Shown here piece after piece: positions 26,915-36,396 of a stretch of DNA of 64,000 nucleotides. How positions within the stretch are numbered: position 1 is the stretch's first letter; the number at the start of each line of letters is the position of its first letter. A program made the translations under genes and the position numbers. The notes under the pieces were generated by a model. That model was not told the origin of the DNA, did not search any database, and saw only the letters and a program-made list of their open reading frames with translations. The DNA is from Alloalcanivorax marinus (GTDB lineage Bacteria; Pseudomonadota; Gammaproteobacteria; Pseudomonadales; Alcanivoracaceae). The stretch spans positions 234,882 through 298,881 of the forward strand of contig NZ_JADDOL010000003.1 in the NCBI RefSeq assembly GCF_016906305.1, written 5' to 3'.

Positions 26915-27715
26915 TCAGGGCCGGTGGAGGATCACTTCGAGCACCAGCTGGGAGCCGAAGAAGGCCACCAGCAGCACCAGGAAACCGCTCAGGGTAAAGC
27001 GGATCGCGGTGCGCCCGCGCCAGCCCTTGAGATGGCGGCCGGCCAGCAGCACCGCGAAGATCACCCAGGACACCAGCGTCAGCACCGTTTTGTGCACCAG
27101 ATGCTGGGCGAACAGGTCATCCACATAGAGAAAGCCGAACAGAATCGCCACGGTGAGCAGCGCCTCGCCCAGCCAGATGGTGTCGAACAGCATCGACTCC
27201 ATCACCTGGATCGGCGGAAACACGCGCATCACGCCGCGGATATGGCCGTCCTTGAGCTGGCGGTGCTGGATCAGCAGCAGGATCGCCTGGCAGGCGGAAA
27301 TCACCAGCACCGAATAGGCCAGGATCGACAGCAGCACATGCAGGCCAATGCCGTGTTCCATGGGGCGCACATAGCCGGTGTGAATCCACAGGCTGGCGGG
27401 CACGATCAGCGCCGAGAACGGAAACACCAGGGCGCCGATCCACTGGAACGGGCGGTACAGGCTGGACGCCACCACCAGACCGGTGACCGCCGCCGCCATG
27501 CAGGAGGCCACCGGCAGCAGACCCAGCATCAGCCCCCGGTCGGTGACCAGCAGGAAATACAAGGACACCGCGTGGGCCGCCACCGCCACCGTGGCGGGCG
27601 CCAGCAACAGCAGGCGCGAGGGGGCCGTCTGGCTGCGAAATTGCCGGTAAACCAGCAGCGCGGCCAGGGCGTAAAAGAAAGTGGCGATCAGGCCAAAGGC
27701 CTCGGCAGGACTCAT
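26915..27715 (-). CDS. CcsA/YpjD-like inner-membrane protein
   Basis: Protein of 266 residues with eight hydrophobic spans, of the cytochrome c assembly (CcsA/HemX) family as seen in E. coli YpjD. The family segment MEHGIGLHVLLSILAYSVLV contains the conserved His that in relatives contributes to haem binding; SLWIHTGYVRP precedes it. The role of YpjD is unproven. The start is ATG at 27715 (MSPAEAFGLIATFFYALAAL). Divergent from ffh. Reading the frame further upstream would run antisense through ffh, so the longer version is rejected. Confidence 0.87.
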   Translation of the reverse strand: MSPAEAFGLIATFFYALAALLVYRQFRSQTAPSRLLLLAPATVAVAAHAVSLYFLLVTDRGLMLGLLPVASCMAAAVTGLVVASSLYRPFQWIGALVFPFSALIVPASLWIHTGYVRPMEHGIGLHVLLSILAYSVLVISACQAILLLIQHRQLKDGHIRGVMRVFPPIQVMESMLFDTIWLGEALLTVAILFGFLYVDDLFAQHLVHKTVLTLVSWVIFAVLLAGRHLKGWRGRTAIRFTLSGFLVLLVAFFGSQLVLEVILHRP

Positions 27716-27784
27716 AGGTCGCGATTTCTCCGCAAAAGCCGCCGAAGTCTGGCATAGGTCAGGGACCATTTGAAGCGCCCGCCA

Positions 27785-27813
27785 TGACGGGCGGGGGGGC
27801 GGTGCCCTATAAT
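27785..27813 (+). promoter_or_regulatory. ffh promoter
   Basis: TGACGG (27785-27790), a 17-bp spacer and a perfect TATAAT (27808-27813). It lies about 70 bp upstream of the ffh start and points rightward, a good sigma-70 promoter for a housekeeping gene. Confidence 0.65.
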
Positions 27814-27880
27814 CGGCCCCCTGTCGCGCCGCGCCGAGCAATCCGGCCCCGCGCGCCCGCAATTCTGGAGGTCGATGATC

Positions 27881-29329
27881 ATGTTCGAGAATCTCACGGA
27901 CCGTCTCGGTCAGTCGCTGAAGAGCCTGGCCGGTCAGGGGCAACTCACCGAGGACAACATCCGCGATACCCTGCGCGAGGTGCGCAAGGCGCTGCTGGAG
28001 GCCGACGTGGCCCTGCCGGTGGTCAAGGAGTTCGTCGAGCAGGTCAAGGAGAAGGCGCTGGGCCAGGAGGTGCTGAAAAGCCTCAATCCCGGCCAGGCCT
28101 TCGTCAAGATCGTCAACGACGAACTGATCCACACCATGGGCGACGAGAACGACGCCCTCAACCTGTCCGTGAAACCGCCGGCGATCATCCTGATGGCCGG
28201 CCTGCAGGGCGCCGGTAAGACCACTTCCGTGGCCAAGCTCGCCCGCTTCCTGCAGGAACGGGAGAAGAAGAAGGTGATGGTGGTGTCCGCCGACGTTTAC
28301 CGGCCGGCGGCCATCGACCAGCTGGAGACCCTGGCCGGCGAGGTCAAGGCCGAGTTCTTCCCGTCGCGCAGCGACCAGGACCCGGTGGAGATCGCCAACG
28401 GCGCGCTGCAGGCGGCGCGCAACAAGTACATGGACGTGCTGATCGTCGACACCGCCGGCCGGCTGCACGTCGATGAGGACATGATGGCCGAGATCCAGCG
28501 CCTGAACAGCGCCATCAGCCCCACCGAAACGCTGTTCGTGGTGGACGCCATGACCGGTCAGGACGCCGCCAACACGGCGCGCGCCTTCAACGACGCCCTG
28601 CCGCTCACCGGCGTGATCCTGACCAAGGCCGACGGCGACTCCCGGGGCGGGGCGGCGCTGTCCGTGCGCCACCTGACCGGCAAGCCGATCAAGTTCATCG
28701 GCATGGGCGAGAAGACCGACGCCCTGGAGCCGTTCTACCCGGACCGGATCGCCAGCCGGATTCTCGGCATGGGCGACGTGCTCTCCCTGGTGGAGCAGGC
28801 CGAGCGCACCATCGACAAGAAGAAAGCGGACAAGATCGCCAAGAAGTTCAAGAAAGGCAAGGCGATGGACTTCGAGGACCTCAAGGACCAGTTCCAGCAG
28901 ATGCGGAACATGGGCGGTCTGACCAGCCTGCTCGACAAGCTGCCCGGCATGGGCGGCATGATGCAGGCGGCCCAGGACCCGGCGGCCCTCAAGCAGATGA
29001 AGCACATGGAAGCGCTGATCGACTCCATGACCCCCAAGGAGCGCCGCAACCCAGACCTGATCAAGGGTTCCCGCAAGAAGCGCATCTGCAGCGGCGCCGG
29101 CCTGGAGGTGCAGGATCTCAATCGCCTCATGAAGCAGCAGAAGATGATGGCGAAGATGATGAAGAAGATGCGCACAAAGGGCGGCATGAAGAACATGATG
29201 CGCGGCATGGAAGGCATGATGGGCGGCGGTGGCGCCGGCGGCATGGGAGGCGGTGGCATGCCCCCGGGCGGTGGCCTGCCCCCCATGGGCGGCGGTGGCG
29301 GCGGTCTGCCGCCCACCGGTGGCCGCTAG
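27881..29329 (+). CDS. ffh: Signal recognition particle protein
   Basis: SRP54-type GTPase of 482 residues that binds 4.5S RNA and nascent signal sequences and docks with FtsY. N domain at 1-85, G domain with GLQGAGKTT (107-115), DVYRPAAIDQLETL, DTAGRLHVDEDMM, TKADGDSRGG, and a Met-rich M domain from ~300. SRP-RNA-binding RRNPDLIKGSRKKR is present. ATG 27881 matches the standard N-terminus MFENLTDRLGQSLK; ATG 27875 lies too close to GGAGG. The C-terminal tail is unusually long and Gly/Met-rich (GGGGAGGMGGGGMPPGG, ~45 residues beyond the E. coli-type ending). Confidence 0.97.
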   Translation: MFENLTDRLGQSLKSLAGQGQLTEDNIRDTLREVRKALLEADVALPVVKEFVEQVKEKALGQEVLKSLNPGQAFVKIVNDELIHTMGDENDALNLSVKPPAIILMAGLQGAGKTTSVAKLARFLQEREKKKVMVVSADVYRPAAIDQLETLAGEVKAEFFPSRSDQDPVEIANGALQAARNKYMDVLIVDTAGRLHVDEDMMAEIQRLNSAISPTETLFVVDAMTGQDAANTARAFNDALPLTGVILTKADGDSRGGAALSVRHLTGKPIKFIGMGEKTDALEPFYPDRIASRILGMGDVLSLVEQAERTIDKKKADKIAKKFKKGKAMDFEDLKDQFQQMRNMGGLTSLLDKLPGMGGMMQAAQDPAALKQMKHMEALIDSMTPKERRNPDLIKGSRKKRICSGAGLEVQDLNRLMKQQKMMAKMMKKMRTKGGMKNMMRGMEGMMGGGGAGGMGGGGMPPGGGLPPMGGGGGGLPPTGGR

Positions 29330-29332
29330 CCC

Positions 29333-29361
29333 TTTATCTCCCGGGCGGATGCCCGTATAAT
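29333..29361 (+). promoter_or_regulatory. rpsP operon promoter
   Basis: TTTATC (29333-29338), 17-bp spacer and a perfect TATAAT (29356-29361), starting 4 bp after the ffh stop and about 115 bp upstream of rpsP. It likely drives rpsP-rimM-trmD-rplS. Confidence 0.65.
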
Positions 29362-29476
29362 CCGCCCCCTTCGCGACCCGTCCGGCCCTGACGCCGGCGG
29401 GGTTTCAAGCGGATACGATGGCCCGGCGGCACCGCCGCGGGCCGGGAAACCGGATTGAAAACAAGGTATTGCAATT

Positions 29477-29737
29477 ATGGTAGTTCTTCGTCTTGCCCGT
29501 GGTGGCTCCAAAAAACGCCCCTTCTACCGCATCGTCGCCGCCAACAGCCGTGACGCCCGCGATGGCCGTTTCATCGATAACCTGGGTTTCTTCAACCCCA
29601 TCGCCCGTGGCGGTGAGATCCGTCTGAAGCTGGACGTGGACGCGGTGGACGCCTGGGTTGCCAAGGGTGCCCAGCCTTCCGAGCGCGTCAAGGCGCTGGT
29701 CAAGGAAGCTCGCCGGGAAGCCCAGCAGAGCGCCTGA
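29477..29737 (+). CDS. rpsP: 30S ribosomal protein S16
   Basis: S16 of 86 residues, normal length, starting [20 protein letters not shown], the family signature for the 16S rRNA-binding N-terminus, with [13 protein letters not shown] following. First gene of the conserved rpsP-rimM-trmD-rplS operon; the next gene starts 2 bp after the stop. Confidence 0.98.
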   Translation: MVVLRLARGGSKKRPFYRIVAANSRDARDGRFIDNLGFFNPIARGGEIRLKLDVDAVDAWVAKGAQPSERVKALVKEARREAQQSA

Positions 29738-29739
29738 TC

Positions 29740-30270
29740 ATGCTGACACCCGACGAGGTGTTGGTGGTGGGCCGCATTGTGTCGGTCCACGGCGTGAAAG
29801 GGTGGGTAAAGGTCTATTCCCATACCGACCCGATGGAAAACATCTTCGATTACCAGCCCTGGCACCTGCTCGAGGGCGGCGTCTGGAAACCGGTGAAACT
29901 CACCGGCAAGCGCCGCCAGGGTAAAGGTCTGGTGGCCGGTTTCGAGGGGTACGAGGACCGCGACCGGGCCGCCCGCGAACTGGTGGGCCGGGACATCGCG
30001 GTGCCCCGTTCGCAGCTGCCGGAGTCCGGCGACGGCGAGTATTACTGGCGGGACCTGATTGGTCTGCGCGTGAAACTCGACGATGGTCGCGACCTGGGCC
30101 GGGTGCACGGTCTGATGGAAACCGGCGCCAATGACGTGCTGGTGGTGCGCGGCGACGCGGACAGCCTGGACCGTCAGGAACGCCTGCTGCCCTGGACCCC
30201 CGGTGAGGTGGTCAGCGCGGTGGACCTGGACGCCGGCGAGCTGCGGGTGGACTGGGACCCGGATTTCTGA
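29740..30270 (+). CDS. rimM: Ribosome maturation factor RimM
   Basis: Protein of 176 residues with an N-terminal RimM beta-barrel ([20 protein letters not shown]) and a C-terminal PRC-barrel ([20 protein letters not shown] ... [10 protein letters not shown]). It binds S19 and assists 30S head maturation. ATG 29740 is 2 bp after rpsP; trmD starts 2 bp after the stop. Confidence 0.97.
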   Translation: MLTPDEVLVVGRIVSVHGVKGWVKVYSHTDPMENIFDYQPWHLLEGGVWKPVKLTGKRRQGKGLVAGFEGYEDRDRAARELVGRDIAVPRSQLPESGDGEYYWRDLIGLRVKLDDGRDLGRVHGLMETGANDVLVVRGDADSLDRQERLLPWTPGEVVSAVDLDAGELRVDWDPDF

Positions 30271-30272
30271 TC

Positions 30273-31040
30273 ATGCGTATCACGCTGGTCAGCCTGTTTC
30301 CGGAGATGGCCCGCGCCGTCACCGACTTCGGCGTCACCCGGCGGGCGGTGGAAAACGGTCTGCTGACGCTGGACACGGTGAACCCCCGGGACTTCACCGA
30401 GGACCGGCACCGCACCGTGGACGACCGGCCCTTCGGCGGCGGCCCCGGCATGGTGATGAAGGTGGCGCCGCTGGAGAAAGCGCTGGCGGCGGCCCGGCAG
30501 GGCAACCCCGGTGCCCGGGTGGTCTATCTGTCGCCCCAGGGGCGGCCGCTGACCCAGGCCCGGGCGGCGCAACTGGCCGCCACGCCGGGGCTGATTCTGC
30601 TCGCCGGACGCTATGAAGGCGTGGACGAGCGGCTGATCGAGACCGAGGTGGACGAGCTGGTGTCGATCGGCGATTACGTGCTCAGCGGCGGCGAGTTGCC
30701 GGCGCTGGTGCTGATCGACGCGGTCACGCGTCTGTTGCCCGGGGTGCTCGGGCATCAGGACTCGGCGGCCCAGGACTCGTTCTCCGGGGAACTGGAGGAC
30801 CTGCTGGACTGCCCGCATTACACGCGGCCCGAGACCTATCGGGATCGCAGCGTGCCTGAGGTGTTGCTCAGCGGCGATCACGAGCGGATCCGCCGCTGGC
30901 GACTGAAACAGGCACTGGGGCGCACCTGGCGGTGCCGTCCCGACTTGCTCGAGGCCCGCAAGGCGCGGGGCTTGAGCCAGGAAGAGAGCGAGTTGCTCGA
31001 CGAATACATCCGCGAACATCAGGCGGACGGCGGCGAGTAG
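30273..31040 (+). CDS. trmD: tRNA (guanine-37-N1)-methyltransferase
   Basis: SPOUT methyltransferase of 255 residues that makes m1G37, preventing +1 frameshifting. The N-terminal trefoil-knot domain shows [33 protein letters not shown] and the SAM-binding [14 protein letters not shown]; the C-terminal helical domain binds the tRNA stem. Third gene of the operon, with rplS beginning 32 bp later. Confidence 0.98.
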   Translation: MRITLVSLFPEMARAVTDFGVTRRAVENGLLTLDTVNPRDFTEDRHRTVDDRPFGGGPGMVMKVAPLEKALAAARQGNPGARVVYLSPQGRPLTQARAAQLAATPGLILLAGRYEGVDERLIETEVDELVSIGDYVLSGGELPALVLIDAVTRLLPGVLGHQDSAAQDSFSGELEDLLDCPHYTRPETYRDRSVPEVLLSGDHERIRRWRLKQALGRTWRCRPDLLEARKARGLSQEESELLDEYIREHQADGGE

Positions 31041-31072
31041 CGATACAGCGACAATGAACCGAGGAGCGCGCC

Positions 31073-31429
31073 ATGAGCGGCAAGAAACCCCTGATTCAGG
31101 AAATCGAACAGGCACAGCTGAAAGCCGATGTGCCCGAGTTCGGCGCCGGTGACACCGTCACCGTGCAAGTAAAGGTAAAGGAAGGCAACCGGGAGCGTCT
31201 GCAGGCGTTCCAGGGCGTGGTCATCGCCCGCCGCAACCGCGGCCTGAACTCCGCCTTCACGGTCCGTAAAGTGTCCCACGGCGTGGGCGTCGAGCGGGTG
31301 TTCCAGCTGCACAGCCCGATCATCGATTCCATCGAAGTGAACCGTCGCGGTGACGTGCGTCGCGCCAAGCTCTACTACCTGCGTGAGCGCTCCGGTAAAT
31401 CCGCGCGGATCAAGGAAAAAATCCGCTAG
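31073..31429 (+). CDS. rplS: 50S ribosomal protein L19
   Basis: L19 of 118 residues, standard length. The family signature runs through [17 protein letters not shown] and [20 protein letters not shown]. It lies at the 30S-50S interface. Last gene of the operon; a strong bidirectional terminator lies about 110 bp after the stop. Confidence 0.98.
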   Translation: MSGKKPLIQEIEQAQLKADVPEFGAGDTVTVQVKVKEGNRERLQAFQGVVIARRNRGLNSAFTVRKVSHGVGVERVFQLHSPIIDSIEVNRRGDVRRAKLYYLRERSGKSARIKEKIR

Positions 31430-31536
31430 GATCCGGTTCCGCGACGACCGCGTCCGCGAGCCAAGTCGCTTCAGCCTTTGCTGTAGGGCAATTCGGAAGC
31501 GACCTCTGGTCCGGCACGGTCACGCCAACGCGCGAA

Positions 31537-31582
31537 CCAAAAAGAAGGGCCGCCCCGTTGAGGGGGCGGCCCTTCTTTTTGG
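31537..31582. terminator. Bidirectional intrinsic terminator, rplS / GlsB-like gene
   Basis: A perfect 20-bp stem (31537-31556 with 31563-31582): GAAGGGCCGCCCC pairs with GGGGCGGCCCTTC, flanked by AAAAA on the left and TTTTT on the right, so it works on both strands. It ends the rplS operon and faces the convergent leftward gene at 31631. Confidence 0.9.
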
Positions 31583-31594
31583 GGGCCCTTCCCT

Positions 31595-31620
31595 GCAGGA
31601 GCGGCTGAAGCCGCGCCTGC
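31595..31620. repeat. Degenerate REP-like palindrome
   Basis: GCAGGAGCGGCTGAAGCCGC followed by GCCTGC: a single near-perfect palindrome with the same AGGAGCGGCTGAAGCCGC core as the REP-like pairs at 10.5, 11.1 and 18.0 kb. It lies between the terminator and the end of the leftward gene. Confidence 0.6.
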
Positions 31621-31630
31621 ATCGAAAGGA

Positions 31631-31882
31631 TCAGCGCGTCACCGCCCGGAACACGGCCAGCACCACCAGGGCGCCGACGATGGCGGTGAACAGGCTGCCC
31701 AGGCTGAACGAGCTCACCGGCCCGCCGATGCCCGCCATGGCCCCCAGCCAGCCGCCGACGATGGCGCCGATGATGCCCAGCAGGGTGGTCACGATAAAGC
31801 CCCCGCCGTCGCGGCCGGGAATGATCCACTTGGCGATGATGCCGGCCAGCAGGCCCAGAATAATCCACGACAAAATGCCCAT
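31631..31882 (-). CDS. GlsB/YeaQ/YmgE-family (transglycosylase-associated) membrane protein
   Basis: Small protein of 83 residues with about three hydrophobic segments and Gly-zipper character: MGILSWIILGLLAGIIAKWI, then GGGFIVTTLLGIIGAIVGGW and a C-terminal span. Typical of the GlsB/YeaQ stress-linked family, whose function is unknown. ATG 31882 has GAGGAG upstream. Its 3' end meets the bidirectional terminator of rplS. Confidence 0.88.
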   Translation of the reverse strand: MGILSWIILGLLAGIIAKWIIPGRDGGGFIVTTLLGIIGAIVGGWLGAMAGIGGPVSSFSLGSLFTAIVGALVVLAVFRAVTR

Positions 31883-32009
31883 GGGTAGTCTCCTCGCTCG
31901 ATAAATGGCTCCCGCTCCAGTATGCCAACGGCCCCCGCCGGGCCCCGGTAATAAATGGTAAAACCCCGCCGCCGTTGAGTTTTTGCCGGCCTTCGCCAAT
32001 ACTCCCGCC

Positions 32010-32942
32010 ATGCCGCCCTCCACCGCCAACCCGCCACCCGGGCCGCCGCTGCCGGACACCGAACAGGCTCTGATCGACGCCTGGCTGGACGGCCAGTGGC
32101 TGGAACGGGGCCTCAGCCGCCATACCCTGGAAAGCTACGGGCGCGATCTGCGCCAGTTCGGCCAGTGGCTGGCCGCCCGGGGCGGCGGGCTGGCCCGTTG
32201 CCAGCGCCTGGACGTGCTCGAATATCTGGCCGAGCGGGTGGGGATCAGCGCCCGCTCCCTGGCCCGGCAGCTGTCGGCCATGAAGAGTTTCTTCCGCTGG
32301 ATGAAGCGCGAGAACCGCATCGCCGAGGACCCCACCCTGAATGTGGCGCGCCCGCGGCTGGGGCGCCCGCTGCCGAAAACCCTGTCGGAAGAGGAGGTGG
32401 AGGCGCTGCTCGGCGCCCCGGACCTGGACGACCCCCTGGGTCTGCGCGACCGGGCCATGCTGGAGGTGCTCTATGCCGCCGGCCTGCGGGTGTCGGAACT
32501 GGTGGGGCTGACCCTCGGCCAGGTGAATACCCGCCAGGGCCTGGTGCGGGTGGTGGGCAAGGGCGACAAGGAGCGGCTGGTGCCGCTGGGGGAAGAAGCC
32601 CTGCACTGGCTGGAACGCTACCTGCGCGACGGCCGGCCGGCGCTGCTCGGTGACGACCGGGAGGTGCTGTTTCCCAGCCGCCGGGGCACGCGCATGACAC
32701 GCCAGACCTTCTGGCACCGGATCAAGCAATTGGCGGTGCGCGCCGGAGTGCAAAAGCCTCTCTCCCCCCATACACTGAGGCACGCTTTCGCCACCCACCT
32801 GCTCAACCACGGTGCCGATCTGCGGGTGGTGCAGCTGTTGCTGGGGCACAGCGATCTGTCCACCACCCAGATCTATACCCATGTGGCCCAGCACCGCCTG
32901 CGGGAGGTCTACGAAGCCCATCATCCGCGCTCGGGAACCTGA
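32010..32942 (+). CDS. xerD: Site-specific tyrosine recombinase XerD
   Basis: Recombinase of 310 residues that acts with XerC and FtsK at dif to resolve chromosome dimers. N-terminal SAM-like core-binding domain (SRHTLESYGRDLRQFGQWL), then the catalytic domain with Arg in YAAGLRVSELVGL, Lys in GKGDKERLVPLG, HTLRHAFATHLL, LGHSDLSTTQIYTHV (Tyr289 nucleophile). ATG 32010 is used; a TTG at 31983 is the only nearby alternative and neither has a strong ribosome site. It is followed by dsbC as in pseudomonads. Confidence 0.95.
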   Translation: MPPSTANPPPGPPLPDTEQALIDAWLDGQWLERGLSRHTLESYGRDLRQFGQWLAARGGGLARCQRLDVLEYLAERVGISARSLARQLSAMKSFFRWMKRENRIAEDPTLNVARPRLGRPLPKTLSEEEVEALLGAPDLDDPLGLRDRAMLEVLYAAGLRVSELVGLTLGQVNTRQGLVRVVGKGDKERLVPLGEEALHWLERYLRDGRPALLGDDREVLFPSRRGTRMTRQTFWHRIKQLAVRAGVQKPLSPHTLRHAFATHLLNHGADLRVVQLLLGHSDLSTTQIYTHVAQHRLREVYEAHHPRSGT

Positions 32943-33009
32943 TCCCCGGCGGCGAAGTCGTACATCAAGGGCCGCCCCGGAGGGCGGACAACACGGAAGG
33001 AGAACGATA

Positions 33010-33747
33010 ATGAAAGCACTGACCGCCGCCGCCCTCGGCCTGTTGCTGGCCGTCGCGGCGATTGCCCGTGCCGACGGGGGGATCGACGAAAAAGCGTTCC
33101 GCGCCGAGTTCAAGGCGGCGTTTCCGCGCGCCGACATCACCGCCATCGACCCGTCCCCGGCGGACGGCCTGGTGGAAGTTGAGATCAACGGCCGTGATAT
33201 CGTCTACGCGTCCACCGACGGCAAACTGATCTTCACCGGCGACGTGATCCAGATGCGCGACGCCGGTCCGGTGAACCTGAAGGAAGAGCGCTACGAGAAG
33301 GTGCGCCGCGACGGCCTGGCCGGGCTCGACAAGTCGCGCATGATCACCTATCCCGCCAAGGGCAAGGAAAAGACCGAAATCTTCGCCTTCACCGACATCA
33401 CCTGCGGCTACTGCCGCAAGCTGCACCGTCATATCGAGGAATACACCGAGCAGGGCATCACCGTGCACTATCTGGCGTTCCCCCGGGGCGGGCCCTCTTC
33501 CCAGGCCGCCGAGGACATGCGCCATATCTGGTGCGACGCCAAACCGGCCCAGGCGCTCACCGCCGCCAAACTGGACGACAAGATCTCCAAGGCGGACCTG
33601 GGCGACTGCGCCGACCCCGTCGATCAGGACTACCAGATGGGCCTGGAATTCGGCGTGCGCGGCACCCCGGCGATCTACACCGCCGAGGGCCAGCAACTGG
33701 GTGGCTACGTGACCCCGGAGCAGCTCCGGCAGCGCCTCGGTCTGTAA
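33010..33747 (+). CDS. dsbC: Thiol:disulfide interchange protein DsbC
   Basis: Periplasmic disulfide isomerase of 245 residues. A signal peptide (MKALTAAALGLLLAVAAIARA) is followed by the N-terminal dimerisation domain (~22-85) and a thioredoxin-fold domain with the active site TCGYC (Cys132, Cys135) and the cis-Pro loop GVRGTPAIYT. GGAGAACG precedes the ATG at 33010. An intrinsic terminator follows at 33766. Confidence 0.96.
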   Translation: MKALTAAALGLLLAVAAIARADGGIDEKAFRAEFKAAFPRADITAIDPSPADGLVEVEINGRDIVYASTDGKLIFTGDVIQMRDAGPVNLKEERYEKVRRDGLAGLDKSRMITYPAKGKEKTEIFAFTDITCGYCRKLHRHIEEYTEQGITVHYLAFPRGGPSSQAAEDMRHIWCDAKPAQALTAAKLDDKISKADLGDCADPVDQDYQMGLEFGVRGTPAIYTAEGQQLGGYVTPEQLRQRLGL

Positions 33748-33765
33748 CCGATCCGGCGGCCCGCA

Positions 33766-33810
33766 GGCCCCGTCACACGGCGCTTTGCGCCGTCCCTGGC
33801 GGGGCCTTTT
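33766..33810 (+). terminator. Intrinsic terminator after dsbC
   Basis: GGCCCCG pairs with CGGGGCC around an inner ACGGCGC-TTT-GCGCCGT hairpin, followed by TTTT (33807-33810). Rightward, ending the xerD-dsbC transcript. Confidence 0.8.
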
Positions 33811-33838
33811 ACATTGACGGCGAGGGGCTGCGCCGTTA

Positions 33839-35068
33839 ATGTGTCCGGCTTCCGATTCCCCCCGCCAAGGTGATGCCGTGGAAGCTGATTTTCAGCGCAT
33901 CAAGCGCCTGCCCCCCTATGTTTTCAACATCGTCGGCGAGTTGAAAATGGCGGCCCGTGCGCGCGGCGAGGACATCATCGACTTCGGCATGGGCAATCCG
34001 GACCAGCCGACCCCCCGGCACATCGTCGACAAGCTCACCGAAGCGGCCCAGCGCGGCGACACCCACCGCTATTCCCAGTCCAAGGGCATCCCGCGGTTGC
34101 GCCGGGCGATCACCGACTGGTACCGGCGCCGCTATCAGGTGGAACTGGACCCGGCGTCCGAAGCCATCGTCACCATCGGCTCCAAGGAAGGCCTGGCCCA
34201 TCTGGCCCTGGCCACCATGGGCCCCGGCGACACCGTGCTGGTGCCCAATCCCAGCTACCCGATCCACCCCTACGGCTTCGTCATCGCCAACGCCGACATC
34301 CGCCATGTGCCGCTGGTGGAGGGCGTGGATTTCTTCGAGGAGCTGGTGCGGGCGATCAAGGAATCCTGGCCCAAGCCGAAACTGCTGGTGCTGAATTTTC
34401 CCGGCAACCCCACCGCCCAGTGCGTGGAGCTGGACTTCTTCGAGAAGGTGGTGGCCATCGCCCGGGAATACGGCATCTGGGTGGTGCACGATATCGCCTA
34501 CGCGGACATCGTGTTCGACGGCTACCAGGCGCCCTCGATCCTGCAGGTGGAAGGGGCCCGCGATGTGGCGGTGGAGTTTTTCTCCCTGTCCAAGAGCTAC
34601 AATATGCCCGGCTGGCGGGTCGGTTTCTGCTGCGGCAACAAGGACCTGATCCAGGCCCTGGCACGCATCAAATCCTACCTGGACTACGGCACCTTCACGC
34701 CCATCCAGGTGGCCGCCATCGCCGCCCTGGAAGGCGACCAGACCTGCGTCGGCGAAATCCGCGATCTCTACCAGCGGCGCCGCGACGTGCTCTGCGACGG
34801 CCTCCGCGAGCTGGGCTGGACGGTGGAAAAGCCCCGCGCCACCATGTTCGTATGGGCGCCGCTGCCGGCCCCGTACCGGGCCATGGGTTCCCTGGAGTTT
34901 TCCAAGAAACTGCTGCGGGAGGCCGGCGTGGCCGTCTCCCCGGGCATCGGCTTCGGCGAATACGGCGACGATCATGTGCGCTTCGCCCTGATTGAAAACG
35001 AACAACGTACCCGGCAGGCGCTGCGCGGCATCAAGAAGATGTTCCGTGCCGACGGCCTGCTGGACTGA
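33839..35068 (+). CDS. alaC: PLP-dependent aminotransferase, AlaC/YfdZ type
   Basis: Class I/II aminotransferase of up to 409 residues, probably glutamate-pyruvate (alanine) transaminase. N-terminal [20 protein letters not shown] and [12 protein letters not shown] are AlaC-specific. The PLP Lys is in [17 protein letters not shown], and NFPGNPTAQ and [12 protein letters not shown] contribute to the cofactor site. GTG 33878 has a better ribosome site (AAGGTGA) and gives 396 residues, so it may be the true start. The stop at 35068 lies 15 bp from hom; a hom partner next door is the usual context. Confidence 0.92.
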   Translation: MCPASDSPRQGDAVEADFQRIKRLPPYVFNIVGELKMAARARGEDIIDFGMGNPDQPTPRHIVDKLTEAAQRGDTHRYSQSKGIPRLRRAITDWYRRRYQVELDPASEAIVTIGSKEGLAHLALATMGPGDTVLVPNPSYPIHPYGFVIANADIRHVPLVEGVDFFEELVRAIKESWPKPKLLVLNFPGNPTAQCVELDFFEKVVAIAREYGIWVVHDIAYADIVFDGYQAPSILQVEGARDVAVEFFSLSKSYNMPGWRVGFCCGNKDLIQALARIKSYLDYGTFTPIQVAAIAALEGDQTCVGEIRDLYQRRRDVLCDGLRELGWTVEKPRATMFVWAPLPAPYRAMGSLEFSKKLLREAGVAVSPGIGFGEYGDDHVRFALIENEQRTRQALRGIKKMFRADGLLD

Positions 35069-35083
35069 TTGAGAGGACAGCGT

Positions 35084-36385
35084 GTGAACCCGGTAAAGGT
35101 CGGTATCGCGGGCCTGGGCACCGTGGGCTCAGGGACCGTCAACGTACTGCAACGCAACGCCCAGGAAATCGCCCGGCGTGTGGGGCGGCCCATCGAGATC
35201 GCCCACATCGGCGCCCGGCGTGACAATCCGGACTGCGACATTTCCGGCGTGCGCCTGTCCCGCGATATTTTCGCGGTGGCCACCGACCCGGACGTGGACA
35301 TCCTGGTGGAGCTGATCGGCGGCACCGACACCGCCCGCGAGCTGGTGCTCACGGCGATCCGCAACGGCAAGCACATCGTCACCGCCAACAAGGCGCTGAT
35401 CGCCGAGCACGGCAACGAGATCTTCCACGCCGCCCATGAAAACGGCGTGGACGTGGCCTTCGAAGCGGCGGTGGCCGGCGGCATTCCGATTCTCAAGTCC
35501 CTGGGCGAGGGCCTGGCCGCCAACCACATCAACTGGGTGGCCGGCATCATCAACGGCACCGGCAACTACATTCTCACCGAGATGGAGCAGGGCGGCCGCG
35601 CCTTCGTCGACGTGCTCAAGGAAGCCCAGGAACTGGGGTACGCCGAGGCCGACCCGACCTTCGACGTGGAAGGCGTGGACGCCGCCCACAAGCTGACCAT
35701 CATCGCCTCCATTGCCTTCGGCATTCCGCTGCAGTTTTCCAAGGTCTACATGGAAGGCATCGGGCGCATCACCATCGAGGACGTGAAGAGCGCCGCCCAG
35801 TTCGGCTACCGGATCAAGCACCTGGGCATCGCCCGGGACACCGGCAACGGCATCGAACTGCGCGTGCATCCGACCCTGATCCCCATCGAGACCATGCTGT
35901 CGGCGGTCAACGGCGTGATGAACGCGGTCATGATCGACGGCGACGCGGTGGGCCCCACCATGTACTACGGCGCCGGCGCCGGCGCCGAACCCACCGCCTC
36001 GGCGGTGGTGGCGGACATCATCGAAATGGGCCGCGCGCTCACCGTCGACCATGAAGAGCGGGTGCCCTATCTGGGCTTCCACGCCGACCAGATGTCCGAC
36101 GAACGCATCCTCACCATCGACGATGTGTCCTGCGGCTTTTATCTGCGGCTGCACGTGCAGGACAAGCCCGGCGTGCTGGCGGACATCACCCGCATCCTCA
36201 GCGACAACCGCATCAGCATCGAAGCCATGGTGCAGAAGGAAACCGAGGAAGGGCTGGTGCCCATCGTGATGATGACCCACAAGGTGCTGGAGGGCGATAT
36301 GAACGCCGCCCTGGCGAAGATCGCCGCCCTGGACACCGTGGACAAGGATATAATGCGCATCCGCGTGGAAACGCTGGACGCTTGA
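35084..36385 (+). CDS. hom: Homoserine dehydrogenase
   Basis: Monofunctional enzyme of 433 residues reducing aspartate semialdehyde to homoserine. Rossmann motif KVGIAGLGTVGSGTVNVL, catalytic region AGIINGTGNYILTEM and ALGYAEADPTFDVEG-like segment (ELGYAEADPTFDVEGVDAAH), then a C-terminal ACT domain (~355-425; LHVQDKPGVLADITRIL) for threonine feedback. GTG 35084 is preceded by GAGAGGAC. A heptad hairpin separates it from thrC, its pathway partner. Confidence 0.96.
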   Translation: MNPVKVGIAGLGTVGSGTVNVLQRNAQEIARRVGRPIEIAHIGARRDNPDCDISGVRLSRDIFAVATDPDVDILVELIGGTDTARELVLTAIRNGKHIVTANKALIAEHGNEIFHAAHENGVDVAFEAAVAGGIPILKSLGEGLAANHINWVAGIINGTGNYILTEMEQGGRAFVDVLKEAQELGYAEADPTFDVEGVDAAHKLTIIASIAFGIPLQFSKVYMEGIGRITIEDVKSAAQFGYRIKHLGIARDTGNGIELRVHPTLIPIETMLSAVNGVMNAVMIDGDAVGPTMYYGAGAGAEPTASAVVADIIEMGRALTVDHEERVPYLGFHADQMSDERILTIDDVSCGFYLRLHVQDKPGVLADITRILSDNRISIEAMVQKETEEGLVPIVMMTHKVLEGDMNAALAKIAALDTVDKDIMRIRVETLDA

Positions 36386-36396
36386 CACAGCGCTGG

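Noticed and set aside
27716..29005. N-terminal extension of the CcsA/YpjD-like gene antisense to ffh
   Set aside because: The frame is open by composition only; a normal ATG at 27715 starts the typical membrane protein and ffh occupies the other strand.
30212..30505. Small minus-strand frames in the rpsP-trmD region
   Set aside because: Shadows of the rimM and trmD genes; no ribosome sites and Arg/Ser/Pro-biased composition.
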